Assembly: GCA_963725065.1 (NCBI GenBank)
Contig: CAVRXD010000062.1
Location: forward strand, 62,001 to 126,000
From: VAZQ01 sp963725065
GTDB lineage: Bacteria > Pseudomonadota > Alphaproteobacteria > Rhizobiales > Xanthobacteraceae
DNA length: 64,000 nucleotides
Direction: 5' to 3'
Position 1 is the first letter of the stretch; each line of letters opens with the position of its first letter. Of this stretch, positions 31,606 to 40,244 are shown one piece after another. The notes under the pieces were generated by a model. That model ran no database searches, was not told the origin of the DNA, and was given only the letters and a program-made list of their open reading frames with translations. The position numbers and the translations under genes were made by a program.

Positions 31606-33036
31606 ATGCCATTTCGTTCGCGACTGGGCGTACCTGCTGCGATCATCTTCGGCTTGCTGGCCGGAGGATTTTCCTGCGCGCTCGCCGCGGAGCCGCCGTC
31701 GGCCGACCAGCGCGCGTTCGTGGACATCTACCGTGAACTGATCGAGATCAACACGACGGATTCCACCGGCGACACGCTGCGCGCGGCCGAGGCCATGGCG
31801 GCGCGACTGCGCGCCGGCGGCATTCCCGCCGTGGACATCAAGGTGCTGTCGTCGGGGCCGCGCAAAGGCAACGTGGTGGCGCGGCTGCGCGGCACCGGTG
31901 CCCGCCGACCGCTTCTCCTTCTCGCCCATCTCGATGTCGTGGAGGCCAAACGCGAGGACTGGGACTTCGATCCCTTCAAGCTGCAGGAGGCGGACGGCTA
32001 TTTCCGGGCCCGTGGCGCCATCGACGACAAGGCGATGGCAGCGATCTTCGTGGCCAACATGATCGCCTATGCCGGAGCGGGCTACAGGCCCGAGCGCGAC
32101 ATCATCCTCGCGCTCACGACCGACGAGGAGCTTTCGGATTCTCCTCACAACGGCGTGCGCTGGCTGCTGCAGCATCACCGCGACCTGATCGACGCCGAGT
32201 TCGCCCTCAACGAGGGCGGCGGCGGGGCATTGCGCAACGGGCGACCCTTCCGTCTCGCGGTTCAGCTCGCCGAGAAGGTCTACCAGACCTATCAGCTCGA
32301 GGTCACCGATCGCGGCGGGCACAGCGCCGCCCCGCGCCGCGACAACCCGATCTACCGCCTTGCCGATGCCTTGCACCGCCTCGCGCAGTTCGACTTCCCG
32401 CCGCGGCTCAACGCCGTGACGCGTGCATTCTTCGAACGCATGGCCACGACCGAAACGCCGCCGATGGCCGATGCGATGAAGGCGCTGCTCGCCGGCCGCA
32501 CCGATGCCGACGCACTCGCGCCGCTGACGGCCCGCCCCGACTACAACGCCCAGATTCGCACCACGTGCGTCGCCACCATGCTCGAAGCCGGCCACGCGGA
32601 GAACGCGCTGCCGCAGACCGCGCGTGCCACCGTGAACTGCCGGGTCATGCCGGAGGAGTTGGTCGAGGAGGTCGGACGAACGCTCGCCCGCGTCGTCGCC
32701 GACGAGAAGGTCGCCGTTATTCCCAAGGGAACGGCGGTGCTGAGCCCGCCGTCCGCGGCCAATCCCGAAGTCATGCAGGCGATCACACAGCTGAGCGTGG
32801 AGATGTGGCCGGGCGTGCCGCTCAATGCCGCCATGTCCGGCGGCTACACCGATAGCCGCTGGCTGCGCAACGCCGGCATTCCCGCCTACGGCATCTCCGG
32901 CCTGTTCAGCGATCCCGGCAACAACGGAGTGCACGGACGCAACGAGCAGGTCGGCGTGAAGGCGGTCTACGACAGCAAGGAATTTCTCTACCGTCTGGTG
33001 CAGCAGCTGGCCGGCCCGGGCAAATCGAATCCGTAG
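31606..33036 (+). CDS. Exported M20 family metallopeptidase
   Basis: The 476-residue product begins MPFRSRLGVPAAIIFGLLAGGFSCALAAE (Sec signal) after a GGAGGG site. The M20 metal-binding residues are in LLAHLDVVEAKREDWDFDPF (His, Asp), GAIDDKAMAA (bridging Asp) and TTDEELSD (catalytic Glu and ligand Glu), with a dimerisation domain in between (TDRGGHSAAPRRDNPIYRLA) and a C-terminal HGRNEQVGVKAVYDS. Such enzymes remove N-acyl or N-terminal amino acids with two zinc ions. It begins 23 bp after the cupin stop on the same strand, so may belong to the same transcript. Confidence 0.92.
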   Translation: MPFRSRLGVPAAIIFGLLAGGFSCALAAEPPSADQRAFVDIYRELIEINTTDSTGDTLRAAEAMAARLRAGGIPAVDIKVLSSGPRKGNVVARLRGTGARRPLLLLAHLDVVEAKREDWDFDPFKLQEADGYFRARGAIDDKAMAAIFVANMIAYAGAGYRPERDIILALTTDEELSDSPHNGVRWLLQHHRDLIDAEFALNEGGGGALRNGRPFRLAVQLAEKVYQTYQLEVTDRGGHSAAPRRDNPIYRLADALHRLAQFDFPPRLNAVTRAFFERMATTETPPMADAMKALLAGRTDADALAPLTARPDYNAQIRTTCVATMLEAGHAENALPQTARATVNCRVMPEELVEEVGRTLARVVADEKVAVIPKGTAVLSPPSAANPEVMQAITQLSVEMWPGVPLNAAMSGGYTDSRWLRNAGIPAYGISGLFSDPGNNGVHGRNEQVGVKAVYDSKEFLYRLVQQLAGPGKSNP

Positions 33037-33073
33037 GTCGGGTCGCGCGGACCCGGGCCAGTCAACCGACGAT

Positions 33074-34057
33074 CTAATCTCCGAACCTGCCGCGGTCGTG
33101 CGGCGCCAGGAAATCGAGCTGCGGGCCGAGCGGCACGATGCCGGTCGGGTTCACGTTGCGGTGGCTGCCGTAATAGTGCCGCTTGATGTGGTCCATGTTC
33201 ACGGTCCCCGCGATGCCGGGCTGCTGGTAGAGGTCGCGCAGGTAGTTCGACAGATTGGGATAGTCGACGATGCGGCGCAGATTGCATTTGAAGTGGCCGT
33301 AATACACCGCATCGAAGCGCACCAGCGTCGTGAACAGCCGCCAGTCGGCCTCGGTGATCTCCCGCCCTGCAAGGTAGCGCTGCCGCGAGAGCCGCTGCTC
33401 GATCTCGTCGAGCGCGGCGAACAGTGCGCGGAACGCCTCCTCGTAGGCCTCCTGCGTGGTCGCGAATCCGGCGCGGTAGACGCCGTTGTTGATGTTCTCG
33501 TAGACGACTGCGTTGACGCGATCGATCTCTTCGCGCAGCGGCGCTGGATAGTAGTCGGTCCGCACATTGGTGAACCGGCCGAAGGCGCCGTTGAACATGC
33601 GGATGATCTCGGACGATTCGTTGTTGACGATCGTGCTGCGTTCCTTGTCCCACAGCACCGGCACGCTCACGCGGCCGCTGTAGCGCGGATCGGCGCGCAG
33701 ATAGATCTCGGCGAGCTCGCTCGCGCCGTTCACGCTGTCCGCAATCGCGCCCGGACTGTCGCCGAATTGCCAGCCGTGGGGGCCGTAGAGCGGCTCGACC
33801 ACCGACATCGAGATCAGGTCTTCGAGTCCCTTGAGCATGCGCATGATCACCGTGCGATGCGCCCACGGGCAGGCGTGCGCCACGTAGAGATGATAGCGCC
33901 CGCGCGCGGCGGCGAAGCCGTCCGTGCCGGTCGGGCCGGGACCGCCGTCCTCGGTGATCCAGTTGCGGAAGCGGGTGGCCGGCCGCAGAAAACGCCCGGT
34001 CGGCGCGCGTTCGCCATGCTGCTCGTCGCGCCAGACACCCTCGACCAGAACGCCCAT
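33074..34057 (-). CDS. Glutathionyl-hydroquinone reductase (Xi-class GST)
   Basis: The 327-residue protein matches the GS-HQR family (PcpF, YqjG): YVAHACPWAHRTVIMRMLKG contains the CPWA motif with the catalytic Cys, followed by SVVEPLYG, VPVLWDKERSTIVNNESSEIIRM and the C-terminal helical domain with VYRAGFATTQEAYEEAF and DYPNLSNYLRDLYQQPGI. It reduces glutathionyl-hydroquinones back to hydroquinones and GSH, a clean-up step in quinone metabolism. ATG at 34057 has AAAGGA seven bases before it; a GTG two codons upstream is less well spaced. Converges with the M20 gene. Confidence 0.93.
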   Translation of the reverse strand: MGVLVEGVWRDEQHGERAPTGRFLRPATRFRNWITEDGGPGPTGTDGFAAARGRYHLYVAHACPWAHRTVIMRMLKGLEDLISMSVVEPLYGPHGWQFGDSPGAIADSVNGASELAEIYLRADPRYSGRVSVPVLWDKERSTIVNNESSEIIRMFNGAFGRFTNVRTDYYPAPLREEIDRVNAVVYENINNGVYRAGFATTQEAYEEAFRALFAALDEIEQRLSRQRYLAGREITEADWRLFTTLVRFDAVYYGHFKCNLRRIVDYPNLSNYLRDLYQQPGIAGTVNMDHIKRHYYGSHRNVNPTGIVPLGPQLDFLAPHDRGRFGD

Positions 34058-34209
34058 GTCCACATCCTTTGCTCGGCTACCCCAGCCTATCTAAGCGTCC
34101 GCTCGGGCGCTTTCACCTCTCCCGCATGGTAGAGCAGGTTTGACGTCAGCGCCCGGCGATGGACCTGCCGCCTGTCAAATGCTAAGCGCGCCCTGGGGCA
34201 AATCCGCCG

Positions 34210-34719
34210 ATGACAGAACCGTCTCTTACCATCCTGCCGGAAACGGCCGACGACGCGGTGCCGATCGACCGCCTGCACGAGCGGACCTTCGGTCCCGGCC
34301 GCTATGCCAAATCGGCCTATCGGCTGCGCGAAGGCATGGGCCACCGGCTCGAGCTGTCGTTCACCGCACGGATCGGTACCCTGCTGGTCGGCTCGGTCAG
34401 GCTCTCGCCGATTCGCATCGGGGAGAGTAAGGCGCTGCTGCTCGGCCCGCTCACCGTCGAGCCGCCGTTCCGCGAGCGTGGCATCGGTCACGCCCTGATC
34501 GCGCGCGCCCTCGCCGGCGCGAAGACGAAGGGGCACCGGCTCGTCGTCCTGGTGGGTGACGAGCCCTACTATGGTAAGTCCGGGTTCAAGCGCATTCCCA
34601 AGGGCCGCGCCACCATGCCGGGCCCGGTCGATCCGGCGCGACTCCTGGTCTGCGAGCTCGTCGAGGGCGCCTTCGAAGGCGTGTCCGGGCCGATCCGGCC
34701 GGACTGGACCGCGGCCTGA
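34210..34719 (+). CDS. GNAT family N-acetyltransferase
   Basis: The 169-residue protein has a GNAT core: LLLGPLTVEPPFRERGIGHALIARAL (acetyl-CoA phosphate loop RERGIG) and VVLVGDEPYYGKSGFKRIP, shared with the YhbS-like subgroup of predicted acetyltransferases. It would transfer acetyl from acetyl-CoA to an amine or other small acceptor in the cytoplasm. Divergent from the GS-HQR gene. Substrate unknown. Confidence 0.85.
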   Translation: MTEPSLTILPETADDAVPIDRLHERTFGPGRYAKSAYRLREGMGHRLELSFTARIGTLLVGSVRLSPIRIGESKALLLGPLTVEPPFRERGIGHALIARALAGAKTKGHRLVVLVGDEPYYGKSGFKRIPKGRATMPGPVDPARLLVCELVEGAFEGVSGPIRPDWTAA

Positions 34720-34789
34720 TCGGCCGCCCGCGCGCATCAGCACTGTCGAGGACGCGCTTTGCGGCGGGGATGATCACGGACTAGCCTTG

Positions 34790-35128
34790 ATGGCCGCGCG
34801 GCGTCGCGGTTCTCATGCGCGCCAGGAACGAATGCCCGGTCAAGTCGCAAGCGCCGTTCTCCTTGCCGCTGCCTTGCTGGCGGCAGCGCCGGCCGATGCC
34901 CAGGTGGTCGATCTCTCCACGCTCAGTTGCAAGCAGTTCATCGAACTGCCGAAAGAGACGCTCAACGCCGTCACGCTGTGGCTCGACGCTTACCTGACCG
35001 ACGAAGAGGAGTCCGCGGTCATCGATTTCGACAAGATGAAGGACAAGACCGGGAGGCTGGCGGCATATTGTGCGCAAAATCCGGAGACGAGCCTGATGAC
35101 CGCGGCCGAAAACGTCATGGTCAAATAG
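34790..35128 (+). CDS. HdeA/HdeB-like small exported protein
   Basis: The product has a hydrophobic signal segment (VASAVLLAAALLAAAPADAQ) and a mature part VVDLSTLSCKQFIELPKETL, then YLTDEEESAVIDFDKMK and LAAYCAQNPETSLMTAAE, the pattern of the HdeA/HdeB acid-stress chaperone family with two conserved Cys. ATG at 34790 gives 112 residues and an Arg-rich n-region; ATG at 34832 has a better ribosome site (CCAGGAACG) but would lack positive charge. HdeA-type proteins bind unfolded periplasmic proteins at low pH; many alphaproteobacterial relatives are uncharacterised. Confidence 0.78.
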   Translation: MAARRRGSHARQERMPGQVASAVLLAAALLAAAPADAQVVDLSTLSCKQFIELPKETLNAVTLWLDAYLTDEEESAVIDFDKMKDKTGRLAAYCAQNPETSLMTAAENVMVK

Positions 35129-35213
35129 CGGACGCGACCGATCCGTGCGGGGATACGATCGAGGCACGCGTTCGCGGGCCGCGCCGCAAGCCGGGACTAG
35201 CGGACCGAGAGGC

Positions 35214-36080
35214 ATGACGACATCGACATTGGAGTGGAACTGGCGCGGCGCGAACATCCGCCTGGATATTGCTTCGAGCGGAACGGGGCCGGCGATGCTG
35301 CTTCTGCCGGCGCTCAGCTCGATTTCCACGCATCACGAGATGGGGCCGCTGGCGGAGCATCTGGCCCCGCGCTATTCGACCGTCTGCGTGGACTGGCCGG
35401 GATTTGGCGCTCGCGCGCGGCCGCAAGTCGACTGGACGCCCGATGCCTATTCCGCCTTCCTGGCGTTTCTGCTGACGTCGGTGGTCCCGCATCCCCATGC
35501 GGTCATCGCAGCCGGCCACGCCGCGAGCTATGCCCTCAAATATGCGGCAAGCGCGCCGCGAGCCACGACGCGGCTGGTCTTGATCGCGCCCACGTGGCGA
35601 GGGCCGTTGCCGACCGTGTTGGGCGAGCGCCGGCCGCTTCTCGACCGGCTTCGCCGCCTGGTCGATCTCCCAGGCATTGGTCCACTCGTCTATCGTCTCA
35701 ACGTCAACGAGTTCGTCGTGCGCCGCATGGGCGCCGGTCACGTCTACACCGATCCGACGTTCCTGACCGGCGAGCGGTTACGTCAAAAGCTCGCCGTTGT
35801 GCGCGCGCCGGGGGCACGATTTGCCTCGGCGCGCTTCGTCACCGGCGGTCTCGACCCGCTCGAAGGGCGCGACGGATTTCTCGATCTCGGACGGCGCGCG
35901 CGAATTCCGATCCTGTTGATCTACGGCGCCGAGACGCCGCCGCGGTCACGCGCGGAAATGGCGGCGCTCGCCGCCATTCCCGGCATTCGAAGCATTACGC
36001 TGCCGCGCGGAAAGCTCTCCGTGCACGAGGAATTTCCCGGCGCGGTCTTCGAGGCCATGGATGCGTTCCTGCGCGAATAA
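35214..36080 (+). CDS. Alpha/beta-hydrolase fold protein with Ala at the nucleophile position
   Basis: The 288-residue protein follows the alpha/beta-hydrolase plan: MLLLPALSSISTHHEMGPLA (oxyanion loop region), CVDWPGFGARA, then the elbow AAGHAASYALKYA, cap helices, ILLIYGAETPPRSRAE (acid strand) and PRGKLSVHEEFP (His). The elbow reads G101-H102-A103-A104-S105: the residue normally Ser, Cys or Asp is Ala. S105 is two positions late and cannot fill the role in the usual geometry. It may be a non-hydrolytic binding protein or use another mechanism. ATG at 35214 follows CGAGAGGC. Confidence 0.75.
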   Translation: MTTSTLEWNWRGANIRLDIASSGTGPAMLLLPALSSISTHHEMGPLAEHLAPRYSTVCVDWPGFGARARPQVDWTPDAYSAFLAFLLTSVVPHPHAVIAAGHAASYALKYAASAPRATTRLVLIAPTWRGPLPTVLGERRPLLDRLRRLVDLPGIGPLVYRLNVNEFVVRRMGAGHVYTDPTFLTGERLRQKLAVVRAPGARFASARFVTGGLDPLEGRDGFLDLGRRARIPILLIYGAETPPRSRAEMAALAAIPGIRSITLPRGKLSVHEEFPGAVFEAMDAFLRE

Positions 36081-36137
36081 TGTCGGCGGCGCGCGCGAGT
36101 ATTTGCGCGCCGCCCGCGTGTCGTCGGCTCCGGCCGA

Positions 36138-39100
36138 TCAGTCGTTGGCCCAGATGTCCGCAAGAGTATCGAACTTGTAGTTGAGGCCCGCGCGCACGAT
36201 GTTGTCGGTGACGCGGGAATTGAAGGCGGTCGCGACCGTCGCATTCGCCGCGGGCGTCGGCACGGTCGAGACCGTGCCGAGATCGAGATAGAGGTATTCG
36301 AGCCTGGCGGTCCAATTGCCGGCCAGGCGGCCCTCGATGCCGCCGCCGACCGTCCATCCCGCCTTGGTGTTGTGGCTGCTGACGATCGTGTTGACGGGAT
36401 TGCCGTCGCCGTCGAAACCGAACACCGTGCCTGAAGTCATGATCTCGCCGACGGCCAGCCCGCCGGTGACGTAGGCAAGAGCACCGGGCGTAACGGCCGC
36501 ACCGAGGCGCCCGCGCAGCGTCGCGAACCATTCCAGTTTCTGTCCTTGGTCGGAGAGTGCCAGCACCGACGGGTCACTCGCGACGCCGACGAGAGCGGGA
36601 TTGCAGACTTCGCCCGGGCAGGCGGCTCGCATTCTTGCGCGCTGGCCGGAATAATTGAGGTCTGCTTCCACACCGGCCAGCATATTGCCGGCGACCCAGT
36701 TGTAACCGCCCTGGGCGCCTCCGATCGCTCCCTCGAGCTTGCGCGAGCCGTTGGTTGCGAACAGTTGGCCTGCCGTGGCGGGATCGCTGAAGACCGTGTC
36801 CGTGCTGGATTTGCCCCAGCCGTAGCCGATGGTGCCGCCGACATAGAAGCCGGCCCAGGTCCACGGGGCCTCGATCGGCGTTCCGTACGCGACCGGACCC
36901 TTGTAGGGCAATGCCTTGTAGACCGATGGCGCGCCGATGCCGGCCAATACGTCATAGACACCACGCGCAGGGTCGAGCTTGTAGTTGAGACCGACGCGCA
37001 CGATGTTGTCGGTGATGCGGGAATTGCTGGAGAGTGTAACCGGGATCGCGTTGAATGGATTGGTGACGGACGTCGAGATGGTGCCGAAGTCCATGTGGAG
37101 GTACTCGATCTTTCCGGTCACGTTGCCGAACAGGCGACCCTCGAGGCCGGCGCCGGCCGTCCATCCCGCCTTTTGAGTCAGCACGCTCACAGCGTTGCTG
37201 ACCGCACCGGGGTTGCCGTCGGCGTCGAAGCCGACGCCGGCAAGACGCACGGTGCTTCTGATCGAGCCGACCGCCAGGCCACCGGTGGCATAGACCATGA
37301 CGTCGGGCGTGATGGTCGTGCCGAAACGTCCCCGCAGGGTGCCGAAGGAATCCAGTTTGTGTCCTTGATCGAAGGTCGCCGTCACCGGCGCGGCGAAATC
37401 GGCGATGCCGGGATTGCAGACCGCGCCAGGGCACAGATAGCTCGGCGTTGCGCCTTGGCCCGAGATCTGGATGTCGGCTTCGATGCCGCCGACCCAATTG
37501 CCCCCCTGCCAATTATAACCGCCCTGGATGCCGCCGATCATACCGTTGAGATTGTCCGTCGAGCCGGTTGCCAGGAGAGGAGCGCCGGTGGTGAAGTCGC
37601 TGAAGACCGCATCGGTCTTGGACTTGCCGGCGCTGTAGCCGATGTTGGCGCCGATATAGGGGCCGGCCCAGCTCCAGGCGGTCAGAACCGGTGCCTTGAA
37701 GATCGCCCCGCCGAAGCCGGTCGGCGCCTTGTAGTAGCCCGCCTTGGTGACCGGAGGCACGCCGCCGAACTTGGCGTTCATGAAGAACTTGATGCTGCGC
37801 CCCGGCATCAGGATTTCATCCTTGTGGAACTGCACGGAGTTGCGCACATCGACGTCGAGCAGGTTGTCGCCGACAAGGCCGGTCGTGATCTCGGCGGCGC
37901 CCCACGGCGAATCTCTCCAGTACTGCTTGTTGCTGATCTCCATCTTGAGCAGGTTGTAGCCGGCGGTCGGCGTGTCGTTGACGCCAAGGTCGCTCTGGCC
38001 GAACGCGTGCAACAGGCCCATGCGCACGAACCAGTTGTCGTTGCGCCAATAGGTGCCGCCGCCGACGCGCATTGGCGGCATGCGCGGGACGTTGCTGCCG
38101 TCGGTGAACGTGGCGCGCACGAAGTCGTATTGGCCGTCGACGCCGAAGATTCCGGTCGCCACCGGGAGCAGGTCCCACTGCCAGGCCATCTCGCCGCCGC
38201 GGAAGATGGCGTCGCGCTGGGCGTAGACGGTCTGGATGAACTCGGTGCCGGTTCCGCAGCTGGCGAAATCCTCGCCGCACAGAATGCCGGTGGCCTGCCG
38301 GAAGATGAAGTTGTCGTATTTCGTATAGTAGACCTTGGCGTCGAAGCGGAACGCGCCGTCGGTGCGCTTGAGGCCGATCTCGGCGGTGTTGGCGGTCTCG
38401 ACCTTCAGGCCGGGATTGCCGATCTCGAACGTGGCGGGTGAATCGTGCGAGCCATGGGCGAACAGTTCGAGCGCGGTCGGCGCCCGCTCGATCCGCTGCA
38501 CCGTCGCGCTGGCGACCATCCATGAAGGTAAGTCCTTGAGCACGCTGAAGCTGATGCTCTTGGGCATGAAACCGAGCGATTGCAGCAGCAGCTCCGGATT
38601 GTCCGGTGGCGGCAGCAGGGTCGACGGAAAAATGCCGGCCGTTCCGTCGAGACGAACCGTCTCGATGCGACCGGCCAGCAGCGTGCGCAGCGTGTCGCTC
38701 AACCGCAACTCGTTGAAGAAATAGGCCGCGCCCCGGTTGGTCCGGGCGGAGCCGAGCAGGCTGCCGGCATCGCCCGCGGTGTCGATCTGCTGGTGATCGA
38801 ACTGCGTGCCGATCGAGCTGATCAGGGAGCCGAGCGGCGTGACCAGCGGCATGAACTTGATTTCGGCCTTGGCTTCCTGGGCGTGATTGTTGAAGGTCGC
38901 GCGAATGCCATCCTGGCCCGCTTCGTCAAATCCCAGCTCGTTGTGCTGGTATTCGACCGCCCCCAGCCAGAAGCGCACGACATCGATGGCGGACGACTGC
39001 GGACGAAACTCGCCCTTGCTGGTGATCTTGGTCTGCTGGAGGTCGATGCGCCCGTTGTTCTGTGCGCCTTCGAGCGTGGGAATTCGATAGAGGCTGGTGA

Positions 39101-40115
39101 AGCGCGAGATCGCCGCGCCGACATAACCGCCGTCGAACAGGTACGAACCGCCCACCGCCTGCCCCTCGGAATGCAGGCCGGAGTTCGGCTGCTTGCCATT
39201 GAAGGACGGCGCGGGGTCGGTCGGGAAAAGATAAGGATAGCTCGGAACGAAATAGTCGCTGGCATGTCGGCCGTAGAAGTCGGCATGCATGGCGAAATCG
39301 CGGGTGCCGGCGTCGAACAAGGCGCCGCCTTCGAGACCGCGGTCGACCGTGGTCGTGGCGCCCTGGAATTGGGTTTGCCACCCGCCCACCGGCGCGGCGA
39401 AGGGAATGCGGTTGTTGGTCGCTTCCACCACGCCGCCGACCGCCTGGGAGCCGTAGCGCAGCGCCTCCGGCCCGCGGAAGATCTCGATCTTCTGAATCGA
39501 GAGTGGATCAATCGGCACGCCGTGATCTTGGCCGAGGTCGGAGACGTCCATCGAGCCGATGCCGTTCTCCTGCACCCGGACGCGGAAATCATCGAGCCCA
39601 CGCAGCACAGGCCGGGATGCGCCCGGCGCAAGACCGGCTGAGGTCGCGCCGGGCAGCGTGAAGAACAGGTTGCCGAAGCTCTGGGCCGGGCTCGCCTGAA
39701 TCTGGCTGCTGGTGATCGTCGTCAGCGAGGCAGGCGGCTGGTTGAACGGTGACGTCGCCGCCGGTTGGCCCACGGTGGTCGCGCTCGGCGCTGCCGAAGG
39801 CGTCGGAGTCGTGGCTGGGGGTGGCGGTGTCGTCACCCTGGCCGGTGCCGCCGGCCTTGCCGTGCGCGCCTGCGACCGCGGTGGCGCCGTCACCGTGACG
39901 GTGGGGACAGTGAGTGTCGGTGCGGTTTGCGTTGCCGCCGGTGGCGCCTCCGGCGTGGTTTGCGGGGCCGGTGCAGCGGGCGTTTCCGGCGCCGGCGGAC
40001 TGCTGGTGGGTGGAGGCTCCGGCGCAGGCGTCTGCGAGGCGGCAATACCGGTAAAGCAAAGCAGCACGAGCGCTGAACTGCTCAGAAGATGCAAACGTCT
40101 TTTGCGGATACTCAT
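36138..40115 (-). CDS. TonB-dependent receptor fused to two tandem Omp25/31-like beta-barrels
   Basis: One unbroken frame of 1325 residues. Residues 1-27: signal peptide (MSIRKRRLHLLSSSALVLLC). Residues 28-125: Pro/Ala/Thr-rich stretch with TVTVTAPPR resembling a TonB box. Plug about 125-240: VLRGLDDFRVRVQENGIGSM, DVSDLGQDHGVPIDPL, IEIFRGPEALRYGSQAVGGVV, close to ZnuD-type zinc receptors. Barrel 240-783, closing with the usual RSIKFFMNAKF end. Instead of stopping, the chain continues through a linker into barrel module A (812-1049: WSWAGPYIGANIGYSAG ... VRVGLNYKLD) and module B (1083-1316: WTWAGFYVGGTIGYGWG ... VRAGLNYKFD), each a complete Omp25/Omp31-like 8-strand unit. GGGGAGG precedes the ATG. 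A DUF2946 gene lies upstream. Zinc is an inference from the plug motif. Confidence 0.88.
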   Translation of the reverse strand: MSIRKRRLHLLSSSALVLLCFTGIAASQTPAPEPPPTSSPPAPETPAAPAPQTTPEAPPAATQTAPTLTVPTVTVTAPPRSQARTARPAAPARVTTPPPPATTPTPSAAPSATTVGQPAATSPFNQPPASLTTITSSQIQASPAQSFGNLFFTLPGATSAGLAPGASRPVLRGLDDFRVRVQENGIGSMDVSDLGQDHGVPIDPLSIQKIEIFRGPEALRYGSQAVGGVVEATNNRIPFAAPVGGWQTQFQGATTTVDRGLEGGALFDAGTRDFAMHADFYGRHASDYFVPSYPYLFPTDPAPSFNGKQPNSGLHSEGQAVGGSYLFDGGYVGAAISRFTSLYRIPTLEGAQNNGRIDLQQTKITSKGEFRPQSSAIDVVRFWLGAVEYQHNELGFDEAGQDGIRATFNNHAQEAKAEIKFMPLVTPLGSLISSIGTQFDHQQIDTAGDAGSLLGSARTNRGAAYFFNELRLSDTLRTLLAGRIETVRLDGTAGIFPSTLLPPPDNPELLLQSLGFMPKSISFSVLKDLPSWMVASATVQRIERAPTALELFAHGSHDSPATFEIGNPGLKVETANTAEIGLKRTDGAFRFDAKVYYTKYDNFIFRQATGILCGEDFASCGTGTEFIQTVYAQRDAIFRGGEMAWQWDLLPVATGIFGVDGQYDFVRATFTDGSNVPRMPPMRVGGGTYWRNDNWFVRMGLLHAFGQSDLGVNDTPTAGYNLLKMEISNKQYWRDSPWGAAEITTGLVGDNLLDVDVRNSVQFHKDEILMPGRSIKFFMNAKFGGVPPVTKAGYYKAPTGFGGAIFKAPVLTAWSWAGPYIGANIGYSAGKSKTDAVFSDFTTGAPLLATGSTDNLNGMIGGIQGGYNWQGGNWVGGIEADIQISGQGATPSYLCPGAVCNPGIADFAAPVTATFDQGHKLDSFGTLRGRFGTTITPDVMVYATGGLAVGSIRSTVRLAGVGFDADGNPGAVSNAVSVLTQKAGWTAGAGLEGRLFGNVTGKIEYLHMDFGTISTSVTNPFNAIPVTLSSNSRITDNIVRVGLNYKLDPARGVYDVLAGIGAPSVYKALPYKGPVAYGTPIEAPWTWAGFYVGGTIGYGWGKSSTDTVFSDPATAGQLFATNGSRKLEGAIGGAQGGYNWVAGNMLAGVEADLNYSGQRARMRAACPGEVCNPALVGVASDPSVLALSDQGQKLEWFATLRGRLGAAVTPGALAYVTGGLAVGEIMTSGTVFGFDGDGNPVNTIVSSHNTKAGWTVGGGIEGRLAGNWTARLEYLYLDLGTVSTVPTPAANATVATAFNSRVTDNIVRAGLNYKFDTLADIWAND
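36168..37682 (-). repeat. Two tandem outer-membrane barrel modules within the receptor fusion
   Basis: Module A is encoded by 36969-37682 and module B by 36168-36869. They share ordered motifs: W-S/T-WAGxYxG, a KSxTDxVFSD loop, GGxQGGYNW, CPGxVCNP with a Cys pair (C895/C900 and C1166/C1171), LRGRxGxxxTPxxxxYxTGGLAVG, GFDxDGNP, KAGWTxGxGxEGRLxGN, and SRxTDNIVRxGLNYKxD. The parallel order shows an internal duplication. Confidence 0.9.
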
Positions 40116-40244
40116 GACAGCCTCCCCAATTCCTGACGGGAACGACCCGTCCGCCCCGAGATCGACGCATCACGGCGAAGCGACGCCGTGCGGGGTGTCG
40201 GCGCGGCCGTCGCTGGCGCGAGACGTGCCGGCACCAGATCGATG

